A stretch of DNA of 64,000 nucleotides from Acidobacteriota bacterium (GCA_003388555.1 QQVD01000022.1:1-64000); one strand, 5' to 3'. Positions 1-11,242 are shown, numbered from the stretch's first letter. Numbers and translations: made by a program. Notes: generated by a model not told the origin, from the letters alone.

Positions 1-985
1 GGCCGCGGCCGCGCCCGGCCCCGACGCCGGGACGGCCGGCTGACTCCGTCAGCGCCGTGCGGACCCCCTTCTCGGCGCGCGACTGGGCGTTGTCGAGGTA
101 GGCCAGCATCGCCGGGTGCCGCGCCGTCGCCTCGAGCATCTCGCGGAACGAGCCGAGCACGTGCGGGCGGATGGCGTCGCGCTCGTACGCCAGCACTGCG
201 CCGCGAGTCTGTCCGTCGCCGATCGAGACGTTGAAGTGATTGAACCAGAAGTCGACCAGCATCTCCTGCAGCTGGTGCTCGCTGGAGACGGCGCGGAAGA
301 TCTTCTGGGCGAAGAGCTGGGCGAGCAGCTCCTGCTGCGGCCGCATCCCCTGCGAGCGTGCGTAGCGCATCAGCTCGCGACGCTCGGCACCGTCCATGCG
401 CTGGGGCCGCGGCGAGGACGCGGTCCGCGATCCCATGCCGCCGGCGTCGTCGCCCGCTGCCTCGCTCTCTCCGCCGGCCTCTGCCTCGGCGGCGGCCTCG
501 GCGTCGGATCGCGAGGGGATCGCGGCCGCGCCCTGCCGCCGTGCATCCGCGCCCGGAGCGCCGCTGCCGCCCTGCTCCCGTCGCGCCATGCGCAGCACCT
601 GCGCCGGGTTGGGGAAGGTGCGCAGCTGCTCGGTGAGCGGCATGTCGACGGCGTCGAGACGCGCCAGGCGCAGCTCGGCCGCGGGATCCTCGGCCGCCGG
701 CGCGAGCTGCGCTTCCAGCCACGCGGCGAGCCCGCCATCCGAGATCCGGTCGACGTCGCCCGGGCGCGGCCCGAAGCCGAGCCGGTCGAGCGCCAGGGCG
801 GTGGCGGCGCGCTCGTCGAGCCCGGCGGCGCGCCAGGCGCTCTCGAAGGGGTGCTGCGAGCGTCCAGCGGCGCCGAGCGACAGGAAGGCGGCGAGCACGA
901 GGCCGACCGCAGCGGCGACCTGGAGCGAGGCAGCGCTCCTGCTCCTCGCAGAGTCTCGGATCGGTGGACGGTGGGCTGGCCTCAT
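1..985 (-). CDS. DUF1800 family protein (C-terminus beyond left edge)
   Basis: Partial gene read on the minus strand; the frame stays open to base 1, so the C-terminal part is outside the window. The start is ATG at 985 with AGGAG about 8 nt upstream. Residues 21-40 form a signal-like hydrophobic segment. Residues 69-81 read LGFGPRPGDVDRI and a later segment reads LVDFWFNHFNVSIGD; both are hallmarks of the DUF1800 family, whose members are usually about 450-600 aa and often sit next to a DUF1501 gene. A DUF1501 partner would lie to the left, outside the window. An Ala/Glu/Arg-rich low-complexity linker separates the two motifs. The biochemical role of the family is unknown; members are predicted to be exported. 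Family assignment is confident, function is not. Confidence 0.88.
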   Translation of the reverse strand, partial: MRPAHRPPIRDSARSRSAASLQVAAAVGLVLAAFLSLGAAGRSQHPFESAWRAAGLDERAATALALDRLGFGPRPGDVDRISDGGLAAWLEAQLAPAAEDPAAELRLARLDAVDMPLTEQLRTFPNPAQVLRMARREQGGSGAPGADARRQGAAAIPSRSDAEAAAEAEAGGESEAAGDDAGGMGSRTASSPRPQRMDGAERRELMRYARSQGMRPQQELLAQLFAQKIFRAVSSEHQLQEMLVDFWFNHFNVSIGDGQTRGAVLAYERDAIRPHVLGSFREMLEATARHPAMLAYLDNAQSRAEKGVRTALTESAGRPGVGAGRGRG

Positions 986-1153
986 GGCCTCACTCCTGTC
1001 GGAAGTGGATCGTGGCTGGCTCCGCTCTGGGGCCTACACCCACAACCTACGGATGCGGCCGAGTCCCCGCCCACCGTCCGCTGTTCGGGGGCTGCAAGGT
1101 CGGTGTAAAGAGAGCCCGACCAAAGTCCGACCTGAGCCGTCTCGCCGCGCCGA

Positions 1154-2779
<1,626 letters not shown>

Positions 2780-3071
2780 CGAGGACCTCCTCTGGGATGG
2801 CCAGGTCTCGGGAGTGGTGTCGCTGTGTCAGCGCGCGGCGGGGCTGCGCGGCGCGCCTGCGTGCGGCGCGGGGGCTCGCGGTCGTCCGGAGGGCGTCGAC
2901 GCCCGGAGAGCGCGAGCGGCGACCCATCATCGGTCGCTGCTCGCCGGCAGTCTACAGGCGCCGGCGACGACGGTAAGCTCGGCGGCGGTCGCCACACCTC
3001 CGACTCCAAGAGCCGGCCGGAGCTCTCCGAGATCGATCCAAGCCGACGCCCGAACCGTCAGGAGGCCCACC

Positions 3072-4892
3072 ATGCTCGCCACGATTCTCCTTCTCTGCGC
3101 CGCCCTCGCCGCCCCGGCCGGCACCGGCCCGGCGTCGACGCTCGGCGAGCTCGAGGGCGAGGAGCTCGCCTTCGGCGCCTTCACCGCACGTTTCGCCGCC
3201 GACGGCAGCTTCGAGATCGTCGCCGCGGGCGCCGGCTGGCCCCCGCTGCGCGGGCAGTGGAAGACGCTGGCGAACGACCGGCTCGAGCTCCGCCAACCGA
3301 CGAGCACCGCGACCGAGGGACCGCTGGCGGGGTGCGATCAGGCCGGCACCTACAACGCCGCCGTGCGCGACGGTCGGCTCGAGCTGCTGCTCGAGGAAGA
3401 TCCCTGCCGCATGCGCGGGATGCTCCTCGGCGCCAGCACCTGGCGACCGAGCGGCAGCGAGATCGAGGTCCCCGAGCGCCGCTTCGCCTTCGAGCGGACC
3501 GCAACCGAGCGGCCGCTGCCCGAGGCCCGGCCCGCCGACGGGAGCTGGCCCTCGTTCCGCGGCCCGGCCGCCAGCGGCGTCGCCGAAGACGCCGATCTCC
3601 CCGTCTCCTGGGACGTCACCGCCGAGGACGAGGCACGGCGGCGCGAGAACGTGCTCTGGCGGGTCGAGGTGCCGGGGCTGGCTCACTCCAGCCCGGTGGT
3701 GTGGGGCGATCGTGTCTTCCTGACCACCGCGATCAGCAGCGCCGGCGAGGCGACCTTCCGGCCCGGTCTCTACGGCGACGGTGACGCCGACCCCGACCGC
3801 TCGCAGCAACGCTTCGAGCTGCTCGCCTTCGACAAGCGGAGCGGCGAGCCGCTGTGGCGTCAGTTGGCGGTCGAGATGGCACCGCGCGAGAAGCGCCACA
3901 TCAAGTCGACCTACGCCAACCCCACACCGGCCACCGACGGGCGCACCGTGGTCGCCTGGTTCGGCTCCCAGGGCCTCTACGCCTTCGACGTCGAGGGCAA
4001 TCTGCGCTGGTCGCTGGACCACGGCCACATCGACCTCGGCGCCTACGACGTGCCGAGCTACGAGTGGGGACCGGCCAGCTCGCCGATCCTCTGGCAGGGC
4101 AAGGTGATCCTGCAGGTCGACACCCAGACCGACGACTTCGTCATGGCGCTCGACGCAGCCAGTGGCGAGCTGCTCTGGCGCACGCCGCGCGACGAGCTGC
4201 CGACCTGGGGCACCCCGACGGTGATCGAGGCGCCGACCGGCCCCGAGCTGGTGACCAACGGCGCCCACTGGATCCGGGGCTACGATCCGCGCAACGGCGA
4301 GGAGCTGTGGCGGCTCGGCGGCAGCTCGAAGATCACCGCGCCGACGCCGATCGCCGCCGAGGGCCTGATCGTCGTCGCCAGCGGACGGGCGCCGGAGAGG
4401 CCGATCTTCGCCGTCCGCCCGGGCAGCCGCGGCGACCTGACCCTCGAGGCGGGCGAGAGCTCGAACGAGGCGATCGCCTGGAGCCACCAGCGCCGCGGTC
4501 CCTACATGCCGACTCCCCTCGCCTACCGCGGTCTCCTCTACGTGCTGGCCAACAACGGCGTGCTCGACGCCTACGACCTCGGCACCGGCGAGGAGGTGTA
4601 CCGCCAGCGACTGCAGCACGGCGGCAGCGGCTACAGCGCTTCGCCGGTGGCCGCCGGCGGCAGGATCTACCTGTCGGGGGAGGACGGCCAGGTGCTGGTG
4701 GTCGCCGCCGGACGCGAGTTCGAGCAGCTCGGGGTCGGCGAGATGGGCGAGCCGCTGATGGCGACCCCGGCGATCTCTGGCGACATCCTGTTCCTGCGCT
4801 CGCAGTCCCATCTGACCGCGATCGCGAGCCGCGACGAAGCCGACGTACACGCCTCTGACGATCCACCGACCGCACCCCCGGAGCACCCGTGA
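3072..4892 (+). CDS. Secreted PQQ-like beta-propeller protein
   Basis: 606 aa. I chose ATG 3072 because AGGAGG lies 6 nt upstream and the protein then begins with a clean signal peptide (MLATILLLCAALAAPAG); the frame is open further upstream but looks non-coding. The first ~130 residues form a small beta-rich domain. From about residue 155 (SWPSFRGPAASG, NVLWRVEVPGLAHSSP, VVWGDRVFLTTA) it has the repeated blades of PQQ-type/BamB-like propellers, with repeats such as ALDAASGELLWR and GYDPRNGEELWRL. It is predicted to be periplasmic or extracellular; whether it binds PQQ or is a structural scaffold cannot be told. It overlaps the following peptidase gene by 4 nt. A related propeller with the same opening motifs lies at 59516-60856. 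Confidence 0.82.
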   Translation: MLATILLLCAALAAPAGTGPASTLGELEGEELAFGAFTARFAADGSFEIVAAGAGWPPLRGQWKTLANDRLELRQPTSTATEGPLAGCDQAGTYNAAVRDGRLELLLEEDPCRMRGMLLGASTWRPSGSEIEVPERRFAFERTATERPLPEARPADGSWPSFRGPAASGVAEDADLPVSWDVTAEDEARRRENVLWRVEVPGLAHSSPVVWGDRVFLTTAISSAGEATFRPGLYGDGDADPDRSQQRFELLAFDKRSGEPLWRQLAVEMAPREKRHIKSTYANPTPATDGRTVVAWFGSQGLYAFDVEGNLRWSLDHGHIDLGAYDVPSYEWGPASSPILWQGKVILQVDTQTDDFVMALDAASGELLWRTPRDELPTWGTPTVIEAPTGPELVTNGAHWIRGYDPRNGEELWRLGGSSKITAPTPIAAEGLIVVASGRAPERPIFAVRPGSRGDLTLEAGESSNEAIAWSHQRRGPYMPTPLAYRGLLYVLANNGVLDAYDLGTGEEVYRQRLQHGGSGYSASPVAAGGRIYLSGEDGQVLVVAAGREFEQLGVGEMGEPLMATPAISGDILFLRSQSHLTAIASRDEADVHASDDPPTAPPEHP

Positions 4893-6184
4893 GTCTCTTC
4901 TCCACCGACGCCCTGGCTGAACGCCGCGACCGCGCCGCATCCGCTATCGAAGGCGCCGCCGACCTGGTGCTCGTCACCGCGGGCGAGCCGCTGCAGATCC
5001 CCGGCGGCCTCGACCAGCAGTACCGCTTCGTGCCCCACCCCGAGTACTACTGGCTCAGCGGCTCGCGTCGCTCGGGCGGCGCCATGGCGTGGACCCCGGA
5101 CGACGGCTGGACACCCTTCGTGCGCCCGGTGACCGCCGAGGAGCGGCTCTGGGAGGGCGACCCCGAGGCGCCCGAGGGACGTGACGTCGCAGAGCTCGAG
5201 GATTGGTTGAAGGCGTGCGGAGCGTCACCCGAGCGCACCGCGCTGCTCGGCGCCGGCGCGACAGGTACCGTGCAGGTCGAGGGTACCGCCGCCTGTCGCG
5301 ACGGGGCACGCCAGCGCCTCGACGTCGTGCGTCGCCACAAGGACGCCGAGGAGATCGGGTTGCTGCGACGCGCCGCCCGCGCCACCGCCGCCGGCCACGC
5401 GCGGGCGCGCGAGGTGATCGCGCCAGGCGTCGACGAGCGCTCGATCCAGATCGAGCTCGAGGCCGAGACCTTCCGCCACGGGGCCGACGCCATGGGCTAC
5501 GAATCGATCGTCGGCGTCGGAGCCAACTCGGCGGTGCTGCACTTCGCTCCCGGCCGGCGCCGCGCGGAAGAAGGCGAGCTGGTGCTCATCGATGCCGGTG
5601 GAGCGGTCGCCGGCTACACCTCGGACGTCACCCGCACCTACCCGGTCGGCCGCACGTTCACGGAGCGCCAGCAGGCGATCTTCGATCTGGTGTCGCGGTC
5701 GCTGCGCGAGTGCAGCGACCTCTGCCGTCCCGGGATCGAGTGGCACGACGTGCACCGCCGCGCCGCCGAGATCCTCGCCTCGGGGCTCGTCGAGCTCGGC
5801 ATCCTGCGCGGCTCGGTCGACGGCCTGCTGGAGTCCGAGGCGATCGCTCTCTTCTTCCCCCACGGCATCGGCCACATGGTGGGGCTCGGAGTGCGCGACG
5901 TCGGCGGCCACGCTCCCGACCGCGAGCCGGGCCGCAAGTGCTGCGGCGCGAGGGTGCGGGTCGACCTGCCTCTCGAGGCAGGTTTCGTGATGACCGTGGA
6001 GCCCGGCCTCTACTTCGTGCCGGCGATCCTCGACGACCCGGAGCGCCGCCAGCGCTTCGCCGACGCCGTCGACTGGACCGCTCTGGAACCGTGGCGCGAC
6101 GTCGGCGGCGTGCGCCTGGAGGACAACCTGGTGGTCACCGAGGCCGAGCCGGAGAACCTCACGGCTTCGATCCCGCTGAGCTGA
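4889..6184 (+). CDS. Xaa-Pro aminopeptidase family protein (M24B)
   Basis: 431 aa metallopeptidase of the pita-bread fold. An N-terminal creatinase/prolidase-type domain (about 1-150) precedes the catalytic domain. All five dinuclear metal ligands are present: Asp235 (LIDAGG), Asp246 (SDVTRTYPVG), His329 (PHGIGHMVGL), Glu371 (TVEPGLYF) and Glu411 (RLEDNLVV), plus His218. The expected reaction is removal of an N-terminal residue preceding proline, or dipeptide cleavage (prolidase-like). The start is GTG 4889, overlapping the TGA of the propeller gene as GTGA, so translation is probably coupled. There is no signal peptide, hence it is cytosolic, unlike its exported partner. The downstream DUF423 gene is convergent, 19 nt away. 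Confidence 0.92.
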   Translation: MSLFSTDALAERRDRAASAIEGAADLVLVTAGEPLQIPGGLDQQYRFVPHPEYYWLSGSRRSGGAMAWTPDDGWTPFVRPVTAEERLWEGDPEAPEGRDVAELEDWLKACGASPERTALLGAGATGTVQVEGTAACRDGARQRLDVVRRHKDAEEIGLLRRAARATAAGHARAREVIAPGVDERSIQIELEAETFRHGADAMGYESIVGVGANSAVLHFAPGRRRAEEGELVLIDAGGAVAGYTSDVTRTYPVGRTFTERQQAIFDLVSRSLRECSDLCRPGIEWHDVHRRAAEILASGLVELGILRGSVDGLLESEAIALFFPHGIGHMVGLGVRDVGGHAPDREPGRKCCGARVRVDLPLEAGFVMTVEPGLYFVPAILDDPERRQRFADAVDWTALEPWRDVGGVRLEDNLVVTEAEPENLTASIPLS

Positions 6185-6203
6185 CCCGCGCGGCTCCCCG
6201 GGG

Positions 6204-6578
6204 TCAGGCGCTGGCCTGCCAGGCGGCCCAGGCCAGCGCCAGGAAGCCGGCGATCATCGCCGCGCCGCCGATCGGGGTGATGGCGCCGAGCCACCCAGGT
6301 GCACCGAGCGCCATGGCGAAGAGGGTCATGGCGAAGAGGCCGGCTCCGGCGGCGAGCAGCCAGGGCGCCGCGTTGCCCGCCGACCCTTCGGCGAGCACAC
6401 CGGCCCGTCGGGCCAGACCGGCGACGAAGGCGCCGAGCCCGCCGTAGAGGAGATAGCGAGCTCCCGTCTCCCAGAGCTCGAGTGCCCGCGCATCGAGTCG
6501 CTCCGCCAGACCGTGCGCCCCGAACGCCCCCGCCGTCACCGCGATCGCCGCGAGCAGGGCTCCGAGCGTCATCGCCAT
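6204..6578 (-). CDS. DUF423 family small membrane protein
   Basis: 124 aa with four predicted membrane helices, including TLGALLAAIAVTAGAFGAHGL at the N-terminus and GWLGAITPIGGAAMIAGF near the C-terminus. The GAFGAHGL stretch followed by a YLLYGGLGA segment is characteristic of DUF423. The start is ATG 6578, with GGAGGAG 7 nt upstream; an ATG two codons later is the alternative. The length matches the family (about 120-130 aa). The family is an inner-membrane protein with no established function. It is convergent with the M24 peptidase gene and divergent from the DJ-1-like gene across a 198-nt spacer. Confidence 0.85.
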   Translation of the reverse strand: MAMTLGALLAAIAVTAGAFGAHGLAERLDARALELWETGARYLLYGGLGAFVAGLARRAGVLAEGSAGNAAPWLLAAGAGLFAMTLFAMALGAPGWLGAITPIGGAAMIAGFLALAWAAWQASA

Positions 6579-6776
6579 CCTGTTCTCCTCCCGCGACGCC
6601 GTCGACCACGATTCCGAGAAGCCGGCACCCAGGTCGCGCTTCGATAGTCTGGGCAGAGTACAACGCGCCTGCTCGCCGCGCGGGATCCGTCGGCCCACTG
6701 CCCCGACGCTCGCGCGGACTCCCAACGCTGTCCGGCCGGGCGCCCCGGGGCTCGATTCTTGGAGGAGTCACTGCAC

Positions 6777-7670
6777 ATGTCGGCCCGTGAGTCCCACCCC
6801 ACTCCCCGAGCGCTGCCGCACTGGCGCCGCCAGCCATCCCTCGCCATCGCCGCCGTCGCGGCCGCGTTCGCGGCAGCATGTGCTGCGCCGAGCCCCGACG
6901 GTGAGGCGGTCGCCGCCAGCGCCGCGGCCGCGCACACCGCGCCGGACACCGCGACGTCCGCGCACGGTGCGCTGCGACGTGTTCCCACCCACTTCGCGCA
7001 CGATCCCGAGGCGCCGCTGACGGCAGGCTTCCTGATCGTCGACGGGGTCTACAACAGCGAGCTGATGGCCCCCTACGACGTGCTGCACCACACCCCTTTC
7101 CATACCGAGCCGGCGCCGGGGGTCGCGGTCTTCACCGTCTCTCCCGACGGCGGTCCGGTGACGACCTTCGAGGGCCTGGTGATCGACGCCCACCACGGAT
7201 TCGACGACCACCCGCCGATCGACATCCTGGTGGTGCCGAGCGCAGAGGGCAGCATGACGACCGACCTCGAGAACTCGGCGATGATCGAGTGGGTGCGGCG
7301 CACCGGGGCGCAGGCCCGCTTCGTCGTCTCGCTGTGTGACGGCGCCTTCGTGCTCGCGGCGGCTGGACTGCTCGACGGGCGCGCGGTGACCACCTTCCCG
7401 GGCGACCAGGACCGCTTCGCCGAGCGCTTCCCGCAACTCGACCTGCGCCGTGGCGTCAGCTTCGTGCACGACGGCCCGGCGATCACCTCGGAGGGCGGCG
7501 CCAAGAGCTACGACCCGGCCATGTACCTGGTCGACCACCTCTACGGCGAAGCGGTGGCGCGCGGCGTCGGGGGCGGCCTGCTGATCGACTGGCCGCCGCG
7601 CGAGCCGGACAGACTGCCGCTGGTGATCGCCGTGACGGCGGGCGAAGGCGCCGCCACGGCAACCGACTGA
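6777..7670 (+). CDS. DJ-1/PfpI family lipoprotein
   Basis: 297 aa. I chose ATG 6777 because GGAGGAG lies 9 nt upstream; a TTG 18 nt earlier overlaps that ribosome site. Residues 18-35 form a lipoprotein signal ending in FAAAC, so Cys35 is probably lipidated and the protein anchored in an envelope membrane. The glutamine amidotransferase-like DJ-1/PfpI domain runs from about 82 to 280. The nucleophile-elbow cysteine is Cys188 in VSLCDGAFVLAAAGLLDG, resembling the amidotransferase-like domains of AraC-type regulators and isocyanide hydratases, but with no helix-turn-helix. An exported, lipidated version is less usual for this mostly cytosolic superfamily. The substrate is unknown. The mscS-like gene follows after 37 nt and may be co-transcribed. 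Confidence 0.8.
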   Translation: MSARESHPTPRALPHWRRQPSLAIAAVAAAFAAACAAPSPDGEAVAASAAAAHTAPDTATSAHGALRRVPTHFAHDPEAPLTAGFLIVDGVYNSELMAPYDVLHHTPFHTEPAPGVAVFTVSPDGGPVTTFEGLVIDAHHGFDDHPPIDILVVPSAEGSMTTDLENSAMIEWVRRTGAQARFVVSLCDGAFVLAAAGLLDGRAVTTFPGDQDRFAERFPQLDLRRGVSFVHDGPAITSEGGAKSYDPAMYLVDHLYGEAVARGVGGGLLIDWPPREPDRLPLVIAVTAGEGAATATD

Positions 7671-7707
7671 GACCTCGGCCTCGCCGACGACAGGGAGCTC
7701 GACGAGC

Positions 7708-8979
7708 GTGCAGGAGCCATCGACCCGAGAAGCCGGGGCCACGACCGCCGAAGCGACGGCGGCCGCGGAGTCCGCCGACACTGCGTCCAGCGGCGCGGGC
7801 GCCGACGCCGAACCGGGTCTGCTCGAGCTGGCGGTGCGCCAGTTCGAGGAGCAGCTGATCAGCGCCTTCCCCATCTACGAGGACGCGCCACTGCTCCAGA
7901 TGGTCACACTGGTGGCGCTGTTCCTGGTCCTCGCCAGCCTCCTGTCGTGGTTCCTCAAGCGGGTCGTCGCGTCCTGGTTCCGCAAGACCGAGACGAAGCT
8001 CGACGACCACCTGCTGTCGGCGTTGACGCCGCCCATCTACACGACCGTGCTCGCCTTCGGCCTGCGCGTGGCGGTCACCCGCCTCGAGCTCGGCGCCGAG
8101 TCGACCGAGCGCATCGCCGACCTGCTGACGACCGTGGCGGTGATCGTCTGGATGGTCGCCGCGATCCGCATCGGCTCGCTGCTGCTCGGCAGCCTGGCCG
8201 ACCGCGCCGACGCGCTGTCGTTCGTCAGCCGCAAGACGCTGCCGCTTTTCGACAATCTGTCGAAGGTCGTCGTCGTGCTGCTCTCGGCGTACGTCATCCT
8301 CAACGTCTGGGGCCAGGACATCACCGGCCTCCTCGCCGCCGGCGGCATCGCCGGGATCGCCCTCGGCTTCGCGGCGCGCGACACGTTGGCCAACCTCTTC
8401 GCCGGCATCTTCATCTTCGCCGACAGCCCGTACCAGATCGGGGACTTCATCAACCTGGACACCGGCGAGCGCGGCCGGGTCACCGAGATCGGCATCCGCA
8501 GCACCCGGCTTCTCACCCGGGACGACGTCGAGATCACCATCCCCAATGCGGTGATGGGCAACGCCAAGATCATCAACGAGACCGGCGGCCCGCACCCCAA
8601 GTTCCGGCTGCGTATCGCGGTGGGAGTCGCCTACGGCAGCGACGTCGACCACGTCGAACGGGTGCTTCTCGATGTCGCCCACCAGGAGGAGCTGGTCTGC
8701 GCCGAGCCCGAGGCGCGCGTCCGCCTGCGCGGCTTCGGCGCCTCGTCGCTGGACTTCGAGCTGCTCTGCTGGGTCGACGAGCCGGTGCTGCGCGGCCGTG
8801 CGATGCACGAGCTGCACCGCGCCGTGTACAAGCGCTTCCAGGCCGAGGGCATCGAGATTCCTTACGCCAAGCAAGACGTCTACCTGAGGCAGATGCCGGT
8901 GGGCACTGCTGGCGCCGACGACGACCGCCAGCGCAGGCCGGACGGCGCCTGGCGCGGCAGCGATGGAGCCTCGGGGTGA
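7708..8979 (+). CDS. Small-conductance mechanosensitive channel (MscS family)
   Basis: 423 aa. An Ala/Glu-rich soluble N-terminus (about 1-60) is followed by membrane helices around 65-90, 110-130 and 145-170. The pore-lining helix and beta domain then show the classic MscS signature: GIAGIALGFAARDTLANL, then FAGIFIFADSPYQIGDFI, then TRDDVEITIPNAVMGN. It should be an inner-membrane osmotic safety valve. The start is GTG 7708 with GGGAG about 10 nt upstream. Its TGA overlaps the GTG of the next dehydrogenase gene by 4 nt, so the channel and the first MDR enzyme are probably co-translated. That pairing has no obvious physiological logic. Confidence 0.92.
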   Translation: MQEPSTREAGATTAEATAAAESADTASSGAGADAEPGLLELAVRQFEEQLISAFPIYEDAPLLQMVTLVALFLVLASLLSWFLKRVVASWFRKTETKLDDHLLSALTPPIYTTVLAFGLRVAVTRLELGAESTERIADLLTTVAVIVWMVAAIRIGSLLLGSLADRADALSFVSRKTLPLFDNLSKVVVVLLSAYVILNVWGQDITGLLAAGGIAGIALGFAARDTLANLFAGIFIFADSPYQIGDFINLDTGERGRVTEIGIRSTRLLTRDDVEITIPNAVMGNAKIINETGGPHPKFRLRIAVGVAYGSDVDHVERVLLDVAHQEELVCAEPEARVRLRGFGASSLDFELLCWVDEPVLRGRAMHELHRAVYKRFQAEGIEIPYAKQDVYLRQMPVGTAGADDDRQRRPDGAWRGSDGASG

Positions 8980-10058
8980 ACGCTGAGCGCACCACCACGG
9001 CCGTCGTCCTGGAGCAGGGCGGAACCGCACTGCGTCCGCTGCCCCTGCGCCGCCTGCGCCAGGGCGAGGTCCTCCTGCGGGTGCGCGCCGCCGGGCTCTG
9101 CGGCACCGACCTGTTCAAGCTGCGCCACCACGACGGGGCGGCCACGGTGCTGGGACACGAGGTGGTCGGAGAGGTCATCGAGACCGCCGGACGCTGCCGG
9201 TTCGAGCGCGGCGATCTGGTGGTCGCGGCGCACCACGTCGCCTGCGGAGTCTGCGCCCTCTGTCGGGGCGGCAGCGAGACCCAGTGCGACGGCTTCCGCG
9301 AGAACCTGCTCGACCCCGGAGGATTCTGCACCCACACGATCCTCGCCCGACGCGCGGTCGATCATGCCGCGTACCTGCTCGACGACGCGCTCGATCCGCT
9401 CGCCGCCGTGTTCCTCGAACCGACAGCCTGCGTGCTGCGCGCTCTCGAGCGCGGCGGCCTCGAGCACGGCATTCTCTCGCTCGAGCCACCGGCGCCCGAT
9501 TCGGTTCGCGTCGTGGTGCAGGGCGCCGGAAGCATGGGCCTGCTGCACCTGCTGGTGATCCGCGCCCTCGGGCTGCACGCGGAGATCGTGATCGCCGAGC
9601 CGGATCCGGCGAGACGACGCCTCGCCGAGCGGCTCGGCGCCGATCGAACGGTGTGGCCACCCCCGACCGGGCTGGACGCCGACGTCGTCTTCGACACCGT
9701 CGGAGGCGGCGCGGCGTTGCGCCAGGCGATCGAGCTGGCGCGCCGCGGAGGCACCGTCGTGCTCTTCGCCCACGCCGACGACGACAGCGACGCGGCGCTG
9801 CCGTTCAATCGCCTCTTCCGCTCCGAGCAGCGGATCGTCGCCAGCTACTCGGGCTCGGCCAGAGAGCAGGGTCTCGCCTTCCAGCTGCTCTCGTCCGGGG
9901 CGCTCGACCCGCGAACGCTGGTGACTCACGAGCTGCCTCTGGACGCCTTCGACATCGGAGTGGAACACTGCCGGGCGGGCCGCGCCCTCAAGGTCGTCTT
10001 CCGGCCGCACTACGAGGCTGCGCCGGCCCGCCCCATGGCCCTTCCCGCGACCGCCTGA
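8976..10058 (+). CDS. Zinc-dependent alcohol dehydrogenase, MDR family (first of a pair)
   Basis: 360 aa medium-chain dehydrogenase/reductase. Catalytic zinc ligands are Cys42 (GLCGTD), His61-Glu62 (GHEVVGE) and Glu148 (LEPTACVL). The structural zinc lobe has Cys90, Cys93, Cys96 and Cys104 (CGVCALCRGGSETQC). The Rossmann dinucleotide site is near VVQGAGSMGLLHLL. The pattern is closest to the sorbitol/threonine/L-idonate dehydrogenase branch. The start is GTG 8976 in a GTGA overlap with mscS. A second MDR gene follows 38 nt downstream. The substrate cannot be deduced. Confidence 0.85.
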   Translation: MNAERTTTAVVLEQGGTALRPLPLRRLRQGEVLLRVRAAGLCGTDLFKLRHHDGAATVLGHEVVGEVIETAGRCRFERGDLVVAAHHVACGVCALCRGGSETQCDGFRENLLDPGGFCTHTILARRAVDHAAYLLDDALDPLAAVFLEPTACVLRALERGGLEHGILSLEPPAPDSVRVVVQGAGSMGLLHLLVIRALGLHAEIVIAEPDPARRRLAERLGADRTVWPPPTGLDADVVFDTVGGGAALRQAIELARRGGTVVLFAHADDDSDAALPFNRLFRSEQRIVASYSGSAREQGLAFQLLSSGALDPRTLVTHELPLDAFDIGVEHCRAGRALKVVFRPHYEAAPARPMALPATA

Positions 10059-10096
10059 CCCCGGAGCCGCGGAGCCGGGATCGCAGAGAAGCCGAC

Positions 10097-11242
10097 GTGG
10101 AAGACCCACCCGACCCCGAGGCCGCGACCGGCCCCACCGCTCCCGCGCCCGACGAGCACCGTCAGTGGCATCTGCTCGGAGCCCGCAGGCTCGAGCTGCG
10201 CTCTCTGCCGCTGCCCGCGCCGCCGCCCGGGGGTGCGGTCGTGCGCATCGACGCCGCCCTGACCTGCGGCACCGACCTCAAGGTCTTCCTCGCCGGTGGC
10301 CACGCGCGCATGCTGCAGCCGCCGTGTGCCTTCGGACACGAGATGGCCGGCACCATCGTCACCCTCGCGTCAGGGCCGGAAGCGCCGGCGGAGGGGCCAC
10401 ACCGCTGGCGTGTCGGCCAGCGGGTGGCGATCGCCAACTCGGCCTCGTGCGGTCGCTGCTCCCCCTGCCGCAGCGGTCGCGAGAACCTTTGCACCGACCT
10501 GCACTATCTCAACGGCGCTTTCGGCGAGTATCTGGTGCTGTCGCCGCGCTTCGTGCGTCGCGCCCTGCATCCGGTGCCCGAGGGGCTCTCGAGCCGCGAC
10601 GCGGCGCTCGCCGAGCCGCTGGCCTGCGTGCTGCACATGATGGAGCTGGTGCGCGGCGACCTCGACCTCTGGCGCCGCGAGGGATCCCCGACCCGCCTCG
10701 ACGCTGCGGTCTTCGGCGCCGGTCCGCTCGGCCTGCTGATCACCCACCAACTCACCGCCGGTGGTCTCAGGGTCACCACCGCCGACCCCCATCCGCAGCG
10801 GCTCGACCTCGCCGAAGAGTTGGGCGCCCACGAGACGGTGGCGCTGCGACGCCATCCCGGCCGGGATCCCGAGCTGACGGTGCCGGAGCGGCTGCTCGAG
10901 CGTCGGCACCACATCGCGATCGATGCCAGCGGCACGCTCGAGGGATGGCTGAGCGCCCTCGGCGCGGTGCGCCCGGGCGGTACGGCGGTCTTCTTCGGCG
11001 GAGTGTCCGCCGGAGTCCTGGCGCTGCGCGCCCACCCCATCCACTACGACGAGATCAACCTGCGCGGCGTCTACCACCACCGTCCGGCGACCTTCAGCAG
11101 GGCGCTCGAGGTGTTGCTCGAGGGCACGCTGCCGGTCGATCCCCTGGTCGGTCCGCCGCGCAGGCTCTCCGATCTTCCCGATGCGCTGGACGAGATGGAG
11201 CAACGACGGGTACTCAAGGTGCACCTCGAGCCGCACTCCTGA
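10097..11242 (+). CDS. Zinc-dependent alcohol dehydrogenase, MDR family (second of a pair)
   Basis: 381 aa from GTG 10097, chosen as the first plausible start after the preceding gene; there is no strong ribosome site and the first ~20 residues are Pro/Ala-rich, so the start is uncertain. Catalytic zinc ligands are Cys57 (TCGTDLKVF), His81-Glu82 (GHEMAG) and Glu173 (AEPLACVLH). The structural zinc cysteines are 118, 121, 124 and 132. The cofactor site is at VFGAGPLGLLITHQL. It shares family and zinc layout with the upstream enzyme but is clearly diverged, so this is an old tandem duplication or a pair acting on successive polyol/sugar substrates (inference). The downstream PilZ gene is convergent with a 34-nt gap. 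Confidence 0.83.
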   Translation: MEDPPDPEAATGPTAPAPDEHRQWHLLGARRLELRSLPLPAPPPGGAVVRIDAALTCGTDLKVFLAGGHARMLQPPCAFGHEMAGTIVTLASGPEAPAEGPHRWRVGQRVAIANSASCGRCSPCRSGRENLCTDLHYLNGAFGEYLVLSPRFVRRALHPVPEGLSSRDAALAEPLACVLHMMELVRGDLDLWRREGSPTRLDAAVFGAGPLGLLITHQLTAGGLRVTTADPHPQRLDLAEELGAHETVALRRHPGRDPELTVPERLLERRHHIAIDASGTLEGWLSALGAVRPGGTAVFFGGVSAGVLALRAHPIHYDEINLRGVYHHRPATFSRALEVLLEGTLPVDPLVGPPRRLSDLPDALDEMEQRRVLKVHLEPHS

